Part shown: positions 1 to 12,089 of the stretch, piece after piece | Position numbering within the stretch: position 1 is the first letter of the stretch | How the letters are laid out: each line of letters starts with the position of its first letter | Assembly (NCBI GenBank): GCA_034770075.1 | Contig: CM068380.1 | Location: forward strand, 33,929,765 to 33,993,764 | Source of the DNA: Aralia elata | Taxonomy: Eukaryota; Streptophyta; Magnoliopsida; Apiales; Araliaceae | Direction: 5' to 3' | Length of the DNA stretch: 64,000 nucleotides | Made by a program: the position numbers and the translations under genes | The notes under the pieces: model-generated | The model's input: only the letters and a program-made list of their open reading frames with translations | Database searches by the model: none | What the model was told of the DNA's origin: nothing

Positions 1-1390
1 ATAAGACTTCTCTTATTTATAGATGTAGGAAAACCCTTCCCTAAACTATTTAGGATTAGGGTTTCTATTCTAATTAAACTCCTTTAATTAAATTAAACTC
101 CTAATCCAATTAGGAATTCATGTGAGAGTACTTCTATTAATTAATTCCCAATCCCTATTAGAAATTAAATAATAGTAATAGTAATAATAATAATAAGACT
201 CCTCTTATTAATTTATATTTAATATTTCTAAAATATTAAATAATAAATATTAAGCTATTTAATTTATTCTATCTCCATAGACTAAATTAAATACACTTAA
301 CTTATTATTACAATTATGCCATTTACTTCTTAAATAAATATTTTCCTTTTACGGTGTGACCCTTTAGGTTCTCTATATTAAACCGGTTGTGAATAAATCA
401 ATTAGAACAATTCTAATTTTATTTAAATAAATAAATTAAACTATTTAATTCATTTAAATAAATAATATTTATTCTACAATAAGGGTAAGCCCCCTTAGCG
501 ATCAACGACTTTCCAGATAATATAGATTTCAACATTAATCATAAAAGAACCTTTCAGTGCATAGTTACCGTACAATTCAATCCTTCTACCATACAATGTC
601 CCAATTAAATATAAGACATGGAATTACTGTCAAGTCTTATTTTATTTAATTATATGTATTTCGATTCTAAAATGCACAACTCTGATTAATGCAAATTAGA
701 AACTCTTTTCTAATTTCATTCTGCTTTGGCCAAAGACTTCTGAGTCGTCATTTATCGAATCACATAGGACATTCTCTTCTTTTACTAGAAGTGGTAGATT
801 CTTTGTTGATCATTCACTTATTTCCATGTACAACTTATTATACCCAATCATACCCTTTGATATACCCTAAAGGTCTTAAGGGACATGTCAAAGTATAACT
901 CATCATACACAAGATACTATGATGATCTCAAGTCCAAGGATCACTTGTACTACTATCACTAGAGGAATTCCTATTGACAGGCGAGTAAAACTCCATTAGG
1001 TATTCCTTAGCGAGCCACGTTTAGTGAACTTATTCTCTAATAAGCACCTACATACTTGCTTTAGTGTCTCCACACAAATGATTATGAGATCAATCATTCT
1101 CTTCATAAGAGCAAGCAACGTATGTACTAATCTATCCGGATTCACTAATCCCCTTTTTAGTAATCCATCGATTAGGAACAATTTAAGTTTGTGAGCTATC
1201 TAGAATTTAGATCTCATTAGCATGATCACCATCATGATTCTAAAAGCATTGCTCAAAACTATGGGTTTATCACATTTAATATAACAGCACTATGTAGATA
1301 ATGTAAAATGTCTTTTAACAACCGAATAAGATTACAAAGTATATGCTACATCATATCAAATATGATTGACTTGTGTGCATACTACTTTCA
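1..1390 (-). mobile_element. Copia family X LTR (copy X'), 5' end at 1390
   Basis: About 880-1390 matches 61629-62154 nearly base for base; the latter lies directly beside a Copia pol and is therefore LTR. On the minus strand the LTR starts TGAAAGTAG at 1390. No PPT follows at 1391; instead Sirevirus integrase coding sequence begins there. So 1390 is the outer 5' boundary of a minus-strand element, or of a solo LTR, inserted into the Sirevirus. Bases 1-880 are AT-rich LTR sequence with no gene. The other end lies outside the window, so the TSD (possibly gtatt at 1391) cannot be confirmed. Confidence 0.7.
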
Positions 1391-3305
1391 GTATTTAATA
1401 TCTATAAGTTATGTGTTGAAGAATCTGTTCATATAACTTTTATTGAGACTAACCTTGATCTTCCCAAAGAAAGAGAAGAGGATGCAAGAAATTTGGAGAC
1501 TTACACAAATTCAGTAAACCGAAGAGAACCAGTCAGCAGGCTAAATGAACAAATACAACAGGCTGAATTGAATAGTACGTAAGAAAATGAACAAGAAGCA
1601 ACACAAGACCTTGAAGAAGATTTTCCTCAACAAGAAGAAGTGATACACGATGTCCAAATCCCAAAGACTGTAAGATATCTTAAGAATCATCCACCGGAGA
1701 ATATCATCAGAGATATAAACAAAGGAATCACCACACAAAGAGGCTTATAAATCAATGTGCGTTTTCTGCATTTTTATCATAAGTTGAACCAAAGAATGCT
1801 AAGGAAGCCATTCTTGATGAAAGTTGGCTAATGGCAATGCAAGAGGAACTTCAACAATTTGAACGATGTCAAATTTGTTAATTAATGCCTCATCCTAAAG
1901 GTATTTCTGTCATTGGAATAAAATGGGTGTTTAAAAACAAGCTTGATGAGCATGGGACAATCACTCGCAACAAAGCAAGGTTAGTGGCTCAAGGATATAA
2001 TCAACAAGAAGGGATCGATTACGAAGAAACTTATGCCCCAGTTACAAGACTAGAATCTATCCGAATCTTATTAGCATTTGCGTGTTACAAAAAATTCAAG
2101 CTTTATCAAATGGATGTAAAAAGCGTGTTCCTCAATGGATACATCAATGAAGAAGTCTATGTCAAACAGCCTCCTGGATTCGAACATGAGAAGTACCCAA
2201 ATCATGTTTTTAAGCTAAAGAAAGCTCTCTATGGTCTCAAACAAGCTCTAAGAGCTTGGTACGAAAGGTTGAGTAAGTATCTTCTTTCAAGTGGTTTCAC
2301 TAGAGGTAAAATTAATTCCACATTATTTATTATGCATGCCAAAAAGGATATAATTGTTGTTCAAATATATGTGGATGACATAATATTTGGTGCTACTAAT
2401 GATTTCCTTTGTGAGTGGTTTTCAAAGTGTATGCATAAGGAATTTGATATAAGCTAATGGGAGAGCTAAATTACTTTTTGGGACTTCAAATCAAGCAAAC
2501 AAAGGAAGGGATCTATATTCATCAAACCAAGTACACAAAAGAGCTACTCAAAAGATTTGGTTTTGAAGGATCCAACCCAAAGGCTACACCAATGAGTACA
2601 TCAATAAAGCTTACATTAGATGATAAAGGTATAGATGTAGAGTTAACCAAATATCGAGGTATGATTGGCTCTTTATTATATTTAACTGCATCTAGACCTG
2701 ATATAATGTACAGTGTATGTCTTTGTGCTCGATTTTAAGCAAAACCCAAAGAATCCCACTTAAAAGCGGTTAAAAGAATTTTTAAATATTTAAGTGGTAC
2801 TATAAATTTAGGGTTATTTTATGCAATAAGTAATCATTTTGAACTAATGGGCTATTCAGATGCTAACTATGCAGGGTTTCAAATTGATAGAAAAAGTACA
2901 AGTGGTGCTTGTACATTTTTGGGACAAAGTCTTGTTTCATGGCATAGTAAAAAGTAAACTTCAGTTGCTTTATCAACCATTGAGGGTAAATACTTAGCTG
3001 CAGGGAGTTGTTGCTCTCAAATATTATGGATGAAACAAACTTTATGTGATTTTGATATAATATGCAATAATGTGCCTATATATTGCGATAATTCTAGTGC
3101 TATTGACATATCAAAAAATCTTGTTTTGCATTCACGCACAAAATATATAGAGGCAAGTCATCATTTTTTAAGAGATAATGTTTCAAAAGGCCTAGTTAAA
3201 TTAATTTTTATTCCTATAGAAAAATAATTAGCTGATATTTTTACTAAACGTTTGAGTGAGGAAAGGTTTTGTATGCTAAGGAGAGAACTTGGAATGTGCA
3301 TGGTA
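1391..3305 (+). pseudogene. pol: Sirevirus pol remnant: integrase end, RT, RNase H
   Basis: The first codons read VFNIYKLCVEESVHITF, the conserved integrase-to-RT linker of Copia elements. The linker is broken by several stops up to 1884. RT is open from 1885 to 2456: KWVFKNKLDEHG at its N-terminal end, QMDVKSVFLNG, and the catalytic YVDD at about 2368-2379. A one-base frameshift near 2455 moves the reading to 2457, where MGELNYFLGLQI begins the connection domain. A stop follows at 2736-2738. RNase H is recognisable through YSDANYAG (near 2855), KSTSG, and an ADIFTK-like end near 3231-3247, with stops near 2956 and 3226. This would copy element RNA into DNA and remove the RNA strand; it cannot work as it stands. 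Family assignment is firm; exact ends are approximate. Confidence 0.85.
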
Positions 3306-3702
3306 TAATTGTGATTTGCGTATTTAAAATTTTATGACATGCAGCTTATATTTTATGCATATATGTATCATTTATTTTCTGCATGATATCTGATAAAATA
3401 TATATGTTTGACATTCCTTATCTGTTTAAACCATTTTCTAAATACACGTATCTATTAATGATCAATGTTAATTGCCGGTTATCAGATTAATTGGGAAACA
3501 TACAGCTGCAACTTTGAAACCCGGAAAAGTAGCCGAACAGTCTTTCAAAATTGAAAAGACTCACGTCTTTCGGTATCAAACTTCTACTTAACTTCTGCTT
3601 CTCGTTTCTCTATATCTTCAGCTTTCTCTTTCCATAAATCAGATCAACCGATTCCTTCATTTACCAAAACCCTTCTTTTCCTCTTCACAAACCCTTAAAG
3701 CC
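3306..3702 (+). other. Spacer between Sirevirus pol and env-like ORF
   Basis: About 400 bases without an ORF. The last 100 bases are pyrimidine-rich (cttctgcttctcgtttctc and similar) just before the ATG at 3703. That would suit a 5' leader or a 3' splice site for a subgenomic mRNA of the downstream ORF, but I cannot show splicing. Confidence 0.4.
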
Positions 3703-4788
3703 ATGAAAATCAGGGCTAGCAAGCGATCATCTGGTAAATCAAATGATGAAGGATCTTCGTTGGAAAATGCTACTAGACTAAAAAGGAAATCCAAGCGAGT
3801 GCAGAAGAAATCTTCCGTGCATGTGTCGTCTGATGCCACAATATTATCCGACGACTCGGATTCCAGTTTTTGTTTCTTGAAGGCTTCAGAAGCAGAACCA
3901 TCTCATTAGGGCAAGTTGAAGCAACCAGTGTATGAAGAACATATCTCTTCACAGCCAGAGTCCCCTTCAAATCTGGTAAATCCATTTTCATCTTACCCTG
4001 ATATGCCAGAAAATTTCTTCAGAGGGTATAGCTTTGAAACTCGTTTTAAAAATTCAATTGCTACAAAGCAATTTGTTTATGAAAAATCTCTGGATTTATT
4101 TTATTTCAAAAACTCTGTTATGGAAAAACTCTTCACTGCTTGCGAGATATCATCTATGCTGTTTCCTCCTACTATTGCTTATCCTAGATTAGTTCAACAG
4201 TTTTACACTAATCTTGAATGCAATGGGGATTGTTTTACAACATATGTTAAGGGAAAATCATTATTTTTCACTAGTATTGATTTTGGTAGCATTCTTGGTA
4301 TATCTTCTGCCGGACCTTGTCCTTTTACTCTTAAAGGTGCTGCTAATATCCCTTTTCCTCCATTAGAACAACTTCATATTGTTATGAATGATTATTGTCT
4401 TACAACTCTATTTCTTCCAAAAACTATGAATGTGTGTCCAACTGCTTGTGTGTTGCATAAGGTAGTTGTGACACCCCCAAATTCGGGTCTCCAAGTACCC
4501 GGATCCGGTCATCACGATCCAATACAACCATTCACCTCTAACAACATATGGTAACTAGAATGCGGAATATAATAAACATACGTTGTTCATTACAAAGGTG
4601 TTACTAGTCCCAGAATACAATAACCTTAAACACTTACACAAATCCATACCCTAAATAAATATCAGGGTTTAAATTACATTAACAGTAATTAACTACACAT
4701 AAATTTAAAATCTGCTACATGAAGTCTATTACTTCATCTTTTCTTTCCCTTTGTTCTTCCCTGACGTCTCGGGTTTAGCTGCAATGAA

Positions 4789-4862
4789 GTCATGATATAG
4801 CAAGGATGAGCAACGAGTTTGCTCAGCAAGTTTAAAGTACAACAATAAGGATATATCATGAC
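4789..4862 (-). promoter_or_regulatory. Conserved bipartite stem-loop in solo LTR
   Basis: The outer arms GTCATGATATA (4789-4799) and TATATCATGAC (4852-4862) pair perfectly over 11 bp. The inner arms TGAGCAA (4807-4813) and TTGCTCA (4819-4825) pair perfectly over 7 bp around a 5-base loop. The same arrangement occurs in the LTRs of A and C. Function unknown. Confidence 0.6.
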
Positions 4863-6152
4863 GAAAGGGATATAAAAAGAGATTTCAACAATAGAATTAT
4901 CAGAAGCAATAACAATAAATGCTTTTAGAACAATTGCTAGTCAAATAGACTTTGAACAATAACTTCCAAAGGAGTCAATAGCTAGTTGACCCTCTGGTTA
5001 CTGGCTACAGAATAAGTACTTGAGGGGATCAGCCTCGCGTACGCTATGTGTTTGCATAACATTTAATTCCGCTAGTTGTACCTTATATACGGTACCTGGG
5101 GTACTCCCCTATAATAAAAGGGGTGTTCATTCAGTCTAAGAATCTTCACCATTGATTGGTTCGGATAGCTTTTATAAATTCTCACATACGTGCATGACCG
5201 AGACAAGGGTTCAGGCTTAATCATAAATTTCGGAACTTTAAATAGATATACGAATTCAAATGCACGAGTGCGAATGTCCATGAATACATAGACGTGGAAT
5301 AATTTAAAAAATAATTAGACCACTTAAGGCATGCTTGGAGATAAGATTCCAGCTTAAAGAATAACTTGCAATATTATATACCTTTTTGCACGAATTAAAA
5401 TAATGCATAAGGTTTAGAAACTTGCTCAATGTAAAAGTTGAGTAAGATAGAACTTGCCTGTTTGCTCAGCTACAAATAGTTCTAGCTTTAATTAACTTGA
5501 TTGGGAAGACCTACCATTTAATAGAGTTGGTCTATAAATTAGTAAGAGTACAGTTATAAGATACGCTTACTATGACAATCGACTAACACACAAGTAAACC
5601 ACACCAAACATGACACTATTGTCGACCTTATTAAAATACCATTGAATTACCATCTCACATTACTTAAATAGTAACCAAGTAATTATCTTGAGTTATTATT
5701 TAAAAATAAATAATAACTAGTCACGGTTACTTATTATTTAATAAAAAATTTTAAATAGTAAGTGATTAAATTATAAATCTTTAATCAGTATTTAACACGA
5801 AGAAATACCTACTTTATTCTTACTCTCAACTGTCTTTAATTATTAAGAAAATAATAATTAAATTAGTCATCACCCTTATCAAAAAAAAAAAATATTTCAA
5901 AGGTTATTAGGTAATTAAATCGCCCGATAATATTATTAAATTCTTTTAATAATATTTTAAGTGTTAACTATTATTATTGAACAATGAAGGTATTAATCGT
6001 ACACATACCCAGTTAAATAATCAATAAGTATTTAGTAACTTTATTTACAATAATACCCATACTTTATTATTATTATTTAATGTTAGTCACATTTTTATTA
6101 CCTTTATTTATTATTTATCTCTAAATAATAAATAATCATTTACTGACTCTAT

Positions 6153-6480
6153 CCATACCTAATTATTATTAAATAATAATTAAATATTTATTACCTTTAT
6201 TTATTAATAATTATTAACTTTACTTATACTTAATTATTATTTAGGATTAAATAATAATTAAATATTTATTACCTTTATTTATTATTTTGATAAATAATAA
6301 ATAATTAATAACTTTACTTATACTGAATTATTATTTAAGATTAAATAATAATTAAATATTTATTACCTTTATTTATTATTTATGGATAAATAATAAATAA
6401 TTATTAACTTTTCTTATACTTAATTATTATTTAGGATTAAATAATAATTAAATATTTATTACCCTTATTCATTATTAAAT
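6153..6480. repeat. AT-rich minisatellite, unit about 95 bp
   Basis: The string taattattatttaggatta recurs at 6231 and 6421, with a variant at 6325 (gaattattatttaagatta) and a degenerate copy near 6160. Spacing is 94-96 bases. Each unit also holds aaatatttattacctttatt. It lies within the solo LTR; similar AT repeats occupy the corresponding part of the A LTRs near 28900-29280 and 59500-59870. Confidence 0.65.
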
Positions 6481-9207
6481 ACAAATAATCATTAATTCAT
6501 CTTAATGAATAGACCCATTTGTGGATTATTTTGGCTGAATAACACTGAATTAGTAAATCACTATCCAGCCCACATTAACATCTAACCAGAAAACCAAAGT
6601 TCAGTTTATTTTTATGTCAACAATGTCATTGTCAGGATACTAAATACTAAGTGAAGCAAAATCTGGTTTGGCATTACAGCAAACACTTGGTATGCATTCT
6701 ATGATACAACACCAGCCTAATCCAAGTATACAACCAACCTGCCAGAACCTTAAGGTTCATCAGATTCTCAACAAGAATTAACGCAATACCATAACAGAGT
6801 TCCAACCCAAGCAGTTTTAATACAACACCCTAATACTGTGTATATCAACCAGCAATAGAAATATACTACCCAATATCGTATTACCAGATTCCCTAATCAA
6901 GGTGAACCAATTCAATACAACACCAGATTCCCGACAAGGAATTAACAAAATACAAATCCCAAATTTTTCAAACCCAAGCAATATTATACAACATCCGAGT
7001 TTTCAAACCAAGCAATACAATATGGTACGGTTTATTACACAATTCAAACAAGTTTAACAATTATCACGGTCGCTTGAACCATTCGATACCTTGGTGTCGA
7101 TCGATGGGCCGTCCTTCTCCTTCTACCGAAATAAGCAATGAAGCCGGCGGACATTCACGGCTTGTTCCCTTCCCCTGCTCCCTTTTCTATCGGCAACTCA
7201 CTCTCAATTTTAGGCTCACACATAAATGAGATCGGCAGCTAAGCTAGTGGGTTGGGAGCCTTCAATTTATAGGAGAATTTGTATCCCCTTCATGGTTAAT
7301 ACCCCAACTGACGCCATGTTACCCGGAGGTTAGAAGAGAGTAAGCTGTCAAGGGGCAACGTCGCTACCCATCCGATTGACTGGCCGGCAGAGCCTTGAGC
7401 CGCGCGTCCTTGCCGGTCACATCGTCACGCCCCTTGACCCTTGGTCCGCTCGCCTCGATCCGTGATTACCCGCCGGTCGCTACCTTTCTTCCAGCCCAAT
7501 CGATCGTTTTTCCTCCCGTCACTGCTCCGGCTGTCCTTTCCCGTCCCGTCCGATTGAGCGGCTAGGTCTGAGCTAGGGCTTAGGATTCTTCTTTTGCTCG
7601 GCTTCCACTCCTATTCCCTCTTCTCGTTGCTGTCTGATTGAAGGTTTGGTTTGGCATCGGTTGAACCCCTTTTTGTTTTACCGGCTGAACTCCCCCAAAT
7701 TGGTATGCCAATTGGGTTTTTCCCAATTTGATTGGATCGACCCGCTTGCTATGTTATAACCCGGCTGGCAAAGTTTTTGGGCTCAACCCAATAGGGTTGG
7801 GCCGGTTGAACTAAATAAAAAGGGCAGCCCAAAAGGAAGTAAAAAGAAAAGGGATTTGGGCTCAAATTAATAATAATTAAGAGCAATGAGCCAATCTAAA
7901 TAAAGAAAATTGATCCACATTAAATTAGTCACCTTGAAATTCTAATATTTTAAATTAAATAACTAATCCCAATTAATATTTATTTTAACCATAATTCTTT
8001 ATTCGAATTATTTAATCCGATAATGAAATTATTTATTAATTTTCTTCCCAATTTTCTTGCAATTAATTTCTTAGGGTTAACTCACTAATTTACTCAAACT
8101 ATTAGTGAGCCCCCTTAAGGCAAAGAAAATTTATTCGACCATATTTTAGATATAATTAAATAATAATACCCACATGGATCCAATTAAATTTGAAAAATTA
8201 TATAAAATGAATTTCATATATCAAAATAATTTGATACAATGTTTTGAAAATTCCTAGACATTACAGTAGTTAGGTATAATTTGTTTCCACAACTTGGTGG
8301 TGGAGCAGATTTTACCTATCAAGACTTGGTGGTTGTGGCTATGATTCTTAAGGGAAAATCTTTTAATCTTTCTCAAATGATGTTGTCTCATATGCTAAGT
8401 TGTATTCGTCAAACCAAAAAGTGTCTTCCTTATAACAAGTTTTTAACAAAACTCTTCCAACATTTCAAAATATCTTTTGATGATGAAATCTCTTTCTCAA
8501 GTAATGAGTTTATAGATACTGCTAATTTGATACAATCTCATATTACTTTTCTTGCTAGTGAGTTTGTTCGTCTTCTTCCTGATCCTCCTCCTATCTCTCC
8601 TAATCAAGACTTATCCTCATGCTCTCTGCCAAATTCTCATGGGCCTGACATTATAAATGTTCTAAATGAGATTCTACAAAATTAAAATTATGTGAAAACT
8701 GATTTGGTCGATATCAGAAATCATCTTGTGATTCTCGAGAAAGGAAAACTACCGATGGATGCTCTAGAAATTAATAAGCTATATCATCGTGTTGAAGATA
8801 AATTCATAGATCTCCAGGCAGGTTTTGAATTACAAACAATGGCTATGGTTGAAACACTTCAAAGAAAATTCAATAGGAACACCTGTCAACTGAGTCAAGA
8901 GGTCAAGTTTATAAGTTATCAACTTGGGGAGCTTGCAGATTTCATGGCAACAAGATTCAATAATGTGGGAAAGAAGTTACATTTTCAGACAATGTATTCC
9001 ACAATCCCGGAATGGCCAATGTGCAATTGGATGGCAGAATACAAGGGTGATTTTCTTGATATGGCACTTCTTTCTTCTACTTTTATACCAAGACCCCCTC
9101 CTTTTGCAGATGATCTTTCCTTCGCAGAACGTCTTCATCGCATTCGCCATCGTCCTTATTTCACTACCTGTGCTGCACAGAAGGCTAACCTTGAGGACAT
9201 TGACTGA

Positions 9208-9570
9208 ATTCAATCATATCTTCTATCCTTTTTGCGTGGTGACAAAGGGGGAGAATTAGTTTAAAGTTTGTTCAGTTCTTTTGAGATCGTCTAAATCATT
9301 TTAAAATTCTGTTTTAAAGACTATGGTTTCATTTGGTTTTTGATAGGCATATCTGCCTGCATGTTAAGACCGATGATTAAGATTGCTTATCTATGTTTAA
9401 ATTATGGTATTTTGTTTTAAACATGTTGATATTATGATCTGTGTTGATATTATTACTTGGTATGATACTAACATATGCAGGTCATATGAAATTTTCCTAA
9501 AATAAGCTATATGCATGAATTTAGGGGGAGCTTCACTTATTTATGTTGTCATCATCAAAAAGGAAGAGAA
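9208..9570 (+). promoter_or_regulatory. Sirevirus 3' non-coding region with several PPT-like tracts
   Basis: Purine tracts occur at 9243-9254 (acaaagggggag), 9520-9528 (tagggggag) and directly before the LTR at 9557-9570 (aaaaaggaagagaa). The last is the functional candidate because the LTR begins at 9571. Multiple PPTs upstream of the 3' LTR are a known Sirevirus trait. No ORF. Confidence 0.6.
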
Positions 9571-11138
9571 TGTTGATTATGTCACGTTCTATAACCTAAT
9601 GTTTTGATGATGATTTGTTCATTGGTACTAAATTCTTTATTGTGAATTTTAGGAAATTGTCTCAAGAATTGTTTTGATGGATTATTCAGGAAGATTGAAG
9701 ACTATTTAAGTCTTAAGAATTTTAATGTAAGGTCATTGCAAATATTTGATTTTTCAATTCAAGGCTCTAGGACATTTACATGCATATTTTATAATTAAAC
9801 AGGTGAATTAATTTGTGCATCACGATTGATTAATTCATTTTTAATCATACATGATTGTCTTTATATTAACAGTATTAACAATCTTAAGATATAATAGATG
9901 GGTATGTGCCATGGTTATGGAAATGTGTGGCAGTAGAATTAATAGGGGTTATTAATCCTTGGAAATCTAATTCTTTGATATATGTAATATATCTTGGCTG
10001 TAGCCTTGGAAAGAGGGATAAGTGATGACAGGATATTTTTTTAGTCATTATCTACAAAATCCTTCTTTGACTCGGTATGGCTACATTATTTGTTCATAAG
10101 TCTGTTTAGAAGATATATTTTAAAAGAGATATATTAAGAGTTGTTAATGATAATATCCGGATATTTTGATCAGTTGAAGTATTTATTTCTGGATATCTTT
10201 CTAATTGGCTGTAACTTGATAAGGTTTGTTTGTAACGTTAGTATGGTAATCCGAGATCTTTATACAACGGCAGGATATATATGGGCTGCAACGGTAATAT
10301 TTTTTAAGGCTATAAATTTCATGAAGATATCCCAGCTTTACTAACGATTTCTACAGTGCACTAATTATATGCTGAAAAAGCTATTCTTCTACTATAATTC
10401 TATATTATAAATTCAGCATATTTTCGTGGGCTTTAAATCGGTAATATCCTTCTGTTATTAATTAATCATTGCATACATTAGTTGAGCCTTGCATTGTTAA
10501 ATTGTTTATTTGCTTTGATCATTAGACCTCTATATTTGTAATTCTTTATTTATTGTATTTATACTAAGGAATTGTCTAAAGGAATTAAATCCAAGTGTGG
10601 ATTGAGAATTGTTTACAAACAGGTTTAAGGAAACATAAGTGCTTAAGGAGTGCATAGGTGCACATGGAGCAAAAGTGCTCAAGGGAATTTGAGAATTCAA
10701 TTAACCTGCTTTGTAAAAGGTGTCACTTTGTAATTGAAAGATATATATAAAGTGAGTCTCTAATACTAGTTGGTATTGGACGTGGACTAGGCTATTATTA
10801 TAGAGGGTAATAGCTGAACCACGTAAAAAATCCTGGTGTTCATTTATTGTTTGCATTATTTTATCATTATTCACAAAGAAAATCATTTCTTCAAATTGAT
10901 AACTAAAATTGAATACTATAAAATATATAAATACTTTGTACTTTCATAAGAAATATTCATCCAGCAAGTTATTTTATAAAAACTGTATAGTTCATCAAAT
11001 TGTGGTTCTTCATATAGTAAGCTGAATTCATTAATCTGGTAAGCTGAATTCGTCTGTTTAACATAAAATCAAAAATTGATCATAGTTTGTTCTCACACTT
11101 ATTCAACCCCCCTTCTAAGTGTGCTTATTTAAATTTCA
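9571..11138 (+). mobile_element. Sirevirus 3' LTR
   Basis: Begins tgttgattatgtcacg right after the PPT and ends aaatttca after the typical Copia sequence ttcaaccccccttctaagtg (11102-11121), giving about 1.57 kb bounded by TG..CA. A TATA-like gatatatataaag lies near 10739-10751. The expected TSD would start gagcc at 11139; its partner is outside the window. No gene inside. Confidence 0.7.
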
Positions 11139-12089
11139 GAGCCTCTTTGAACCTATGCATGAAGGATTTAGTTTAAAATTTGAGTTTCGTGAAGGTGTCT
11201 TTTGAAAACTCATTTTGATACTCGTATACGTATATTTGTTTTGAAATTCGTAATGTTTTGGAAATCGTTCTTTTTATTTCGTAAATCGTTTTTTTGGAAA
11301 GTTAGGATTTTGAAAATAGAGTGTTGTAACCATTTGTCAAATAGGAATTAAGGCTCTCTTTACTTCCAATTTTATCCTAAGATTAATCTAATAACCTAGT
11401 TTGATTCAATTTTAAAAGATCTTTTCGAGTTTGTCATTTGAAAACTATTTTCGTGTGTTTGAAACATAAAATCAAACATTGAAAATAAGGTTTAAGCTAG
11501 ATATAGGTATGTAAGCCATCTAAATAACTCCAAGCACCTCAAAATAATAAAATCCACTATCAAGGGGCCTTAAATCCAATTTTCGTGAAATAGAAACCCT
11601 CGATATTGTTTTAAGGCCCGAATTAGATTTACAATTATCGAATCACAAAATTACAACCGTTAACTATATCCATCATGGGAATATCCTTCAATTCTCGTTG
11701 AACATGATGTTTAAGGGCCTTGAATTCATTCCCAGGCTCACATGATTCGTAATCACACCCAACAACGTATCGAGATCTACAAATGGAGTTTTGAGTTTAG
11801 GAAAGGACTTCCATAGACCTGAATCCATAGATCGCATAATATATTGATGATATCGCAATTATACCATTAACTATATTGTAGGAATCGAATTATATCACTA
11901 ACTATTATCAAAAATCACAAGGATCTATTACGTATCAACGATATCTACTAAGAGAATTTAGAATCTAGGGAATGAGACCCCATAGATATAAGATTTCATA
12001 GATCTAAAACAACATATCGAGATCTAATCGGGAATATATTATAGATTGGCTATACGGAGATTTTATTCGTGAGAATTCCTCGGTGGCCA

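Larger units (their letters stand above)
4467..8265 (-). mobile_element. Solo LTR, Gypsy family A
   Basis: Starts tgtgacacccccaaattcgg and ends ctagacattaca, the same termini as the element A LTRs (57956-61628). It is flanked by a perfect 5-bp TSD, gtagt at 4462-4466 and 8266-8270. No internal region is present, so it arose by recombination between the two LTRs of a full element. It is visibly more diverged from the A LTRs than those are from each other. A minus-strand TATA-like CTATAAATTGAA lies at 7262-7273. It contains the conserved stem-loop (4789-4862) and an AT-rich minisatellite. Confidence 0.93.
3703..9207 (+). pseudogene. Sirevirus env-like ORF, split by a solo LTR
   Basis: The ORF lies downstream of pol, the position of the env-like gene of Sireviruses. 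Part 1 (3703-4466) starts MKIRASKRSSGK, has a basic Lys/Ser-rich N-terminus, a stop at 3907-3909, and reopens with a body resembling the domain annotated as 'putative plant transposon protein' (FENPYLV-type motifs not checked). The solo LTR occupies 4467-8265. Part 2 (8266-9207) resumes in the same frame and continues the globular domain (FPQLGGGADFTYQDL). It has one in-frame TAA at 8683-8685, then a predicted coiled coil (about 8692-8990) and a final 'HRPYFTTCAAQKANLEDID'. I see no clear signal peptide or membrane segment, so 'env-like' is by position and known family only. Two stops plus the insertion make it non-functional. Confidence 0.7.
1391..11138 (+). mobile_element. Sirevirus-type Ty1/Copia retrotransposon, 3' part
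   Basis: Plus-strand order is integrase C-terminal linker, RT, RNase H, a second ORF of env-like type, several polypurine motifs and a 3' LTR. A long extra ORF between pol and the 3' LTR, plus multiple PPT-like tracts, is characteristic of the Sirevirus lineage (SIRE1 and relatives). The 5' half (5' LTR, gag, protease, most of integrase) is not in the window; X' interrupts the element at 1390/1391. A Gypsy solo LTR (4467-8265) lies inside its env-like ORF. All coding regions contain stops or frameshifts, so it is a dead copy. Confidence 0.8.
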
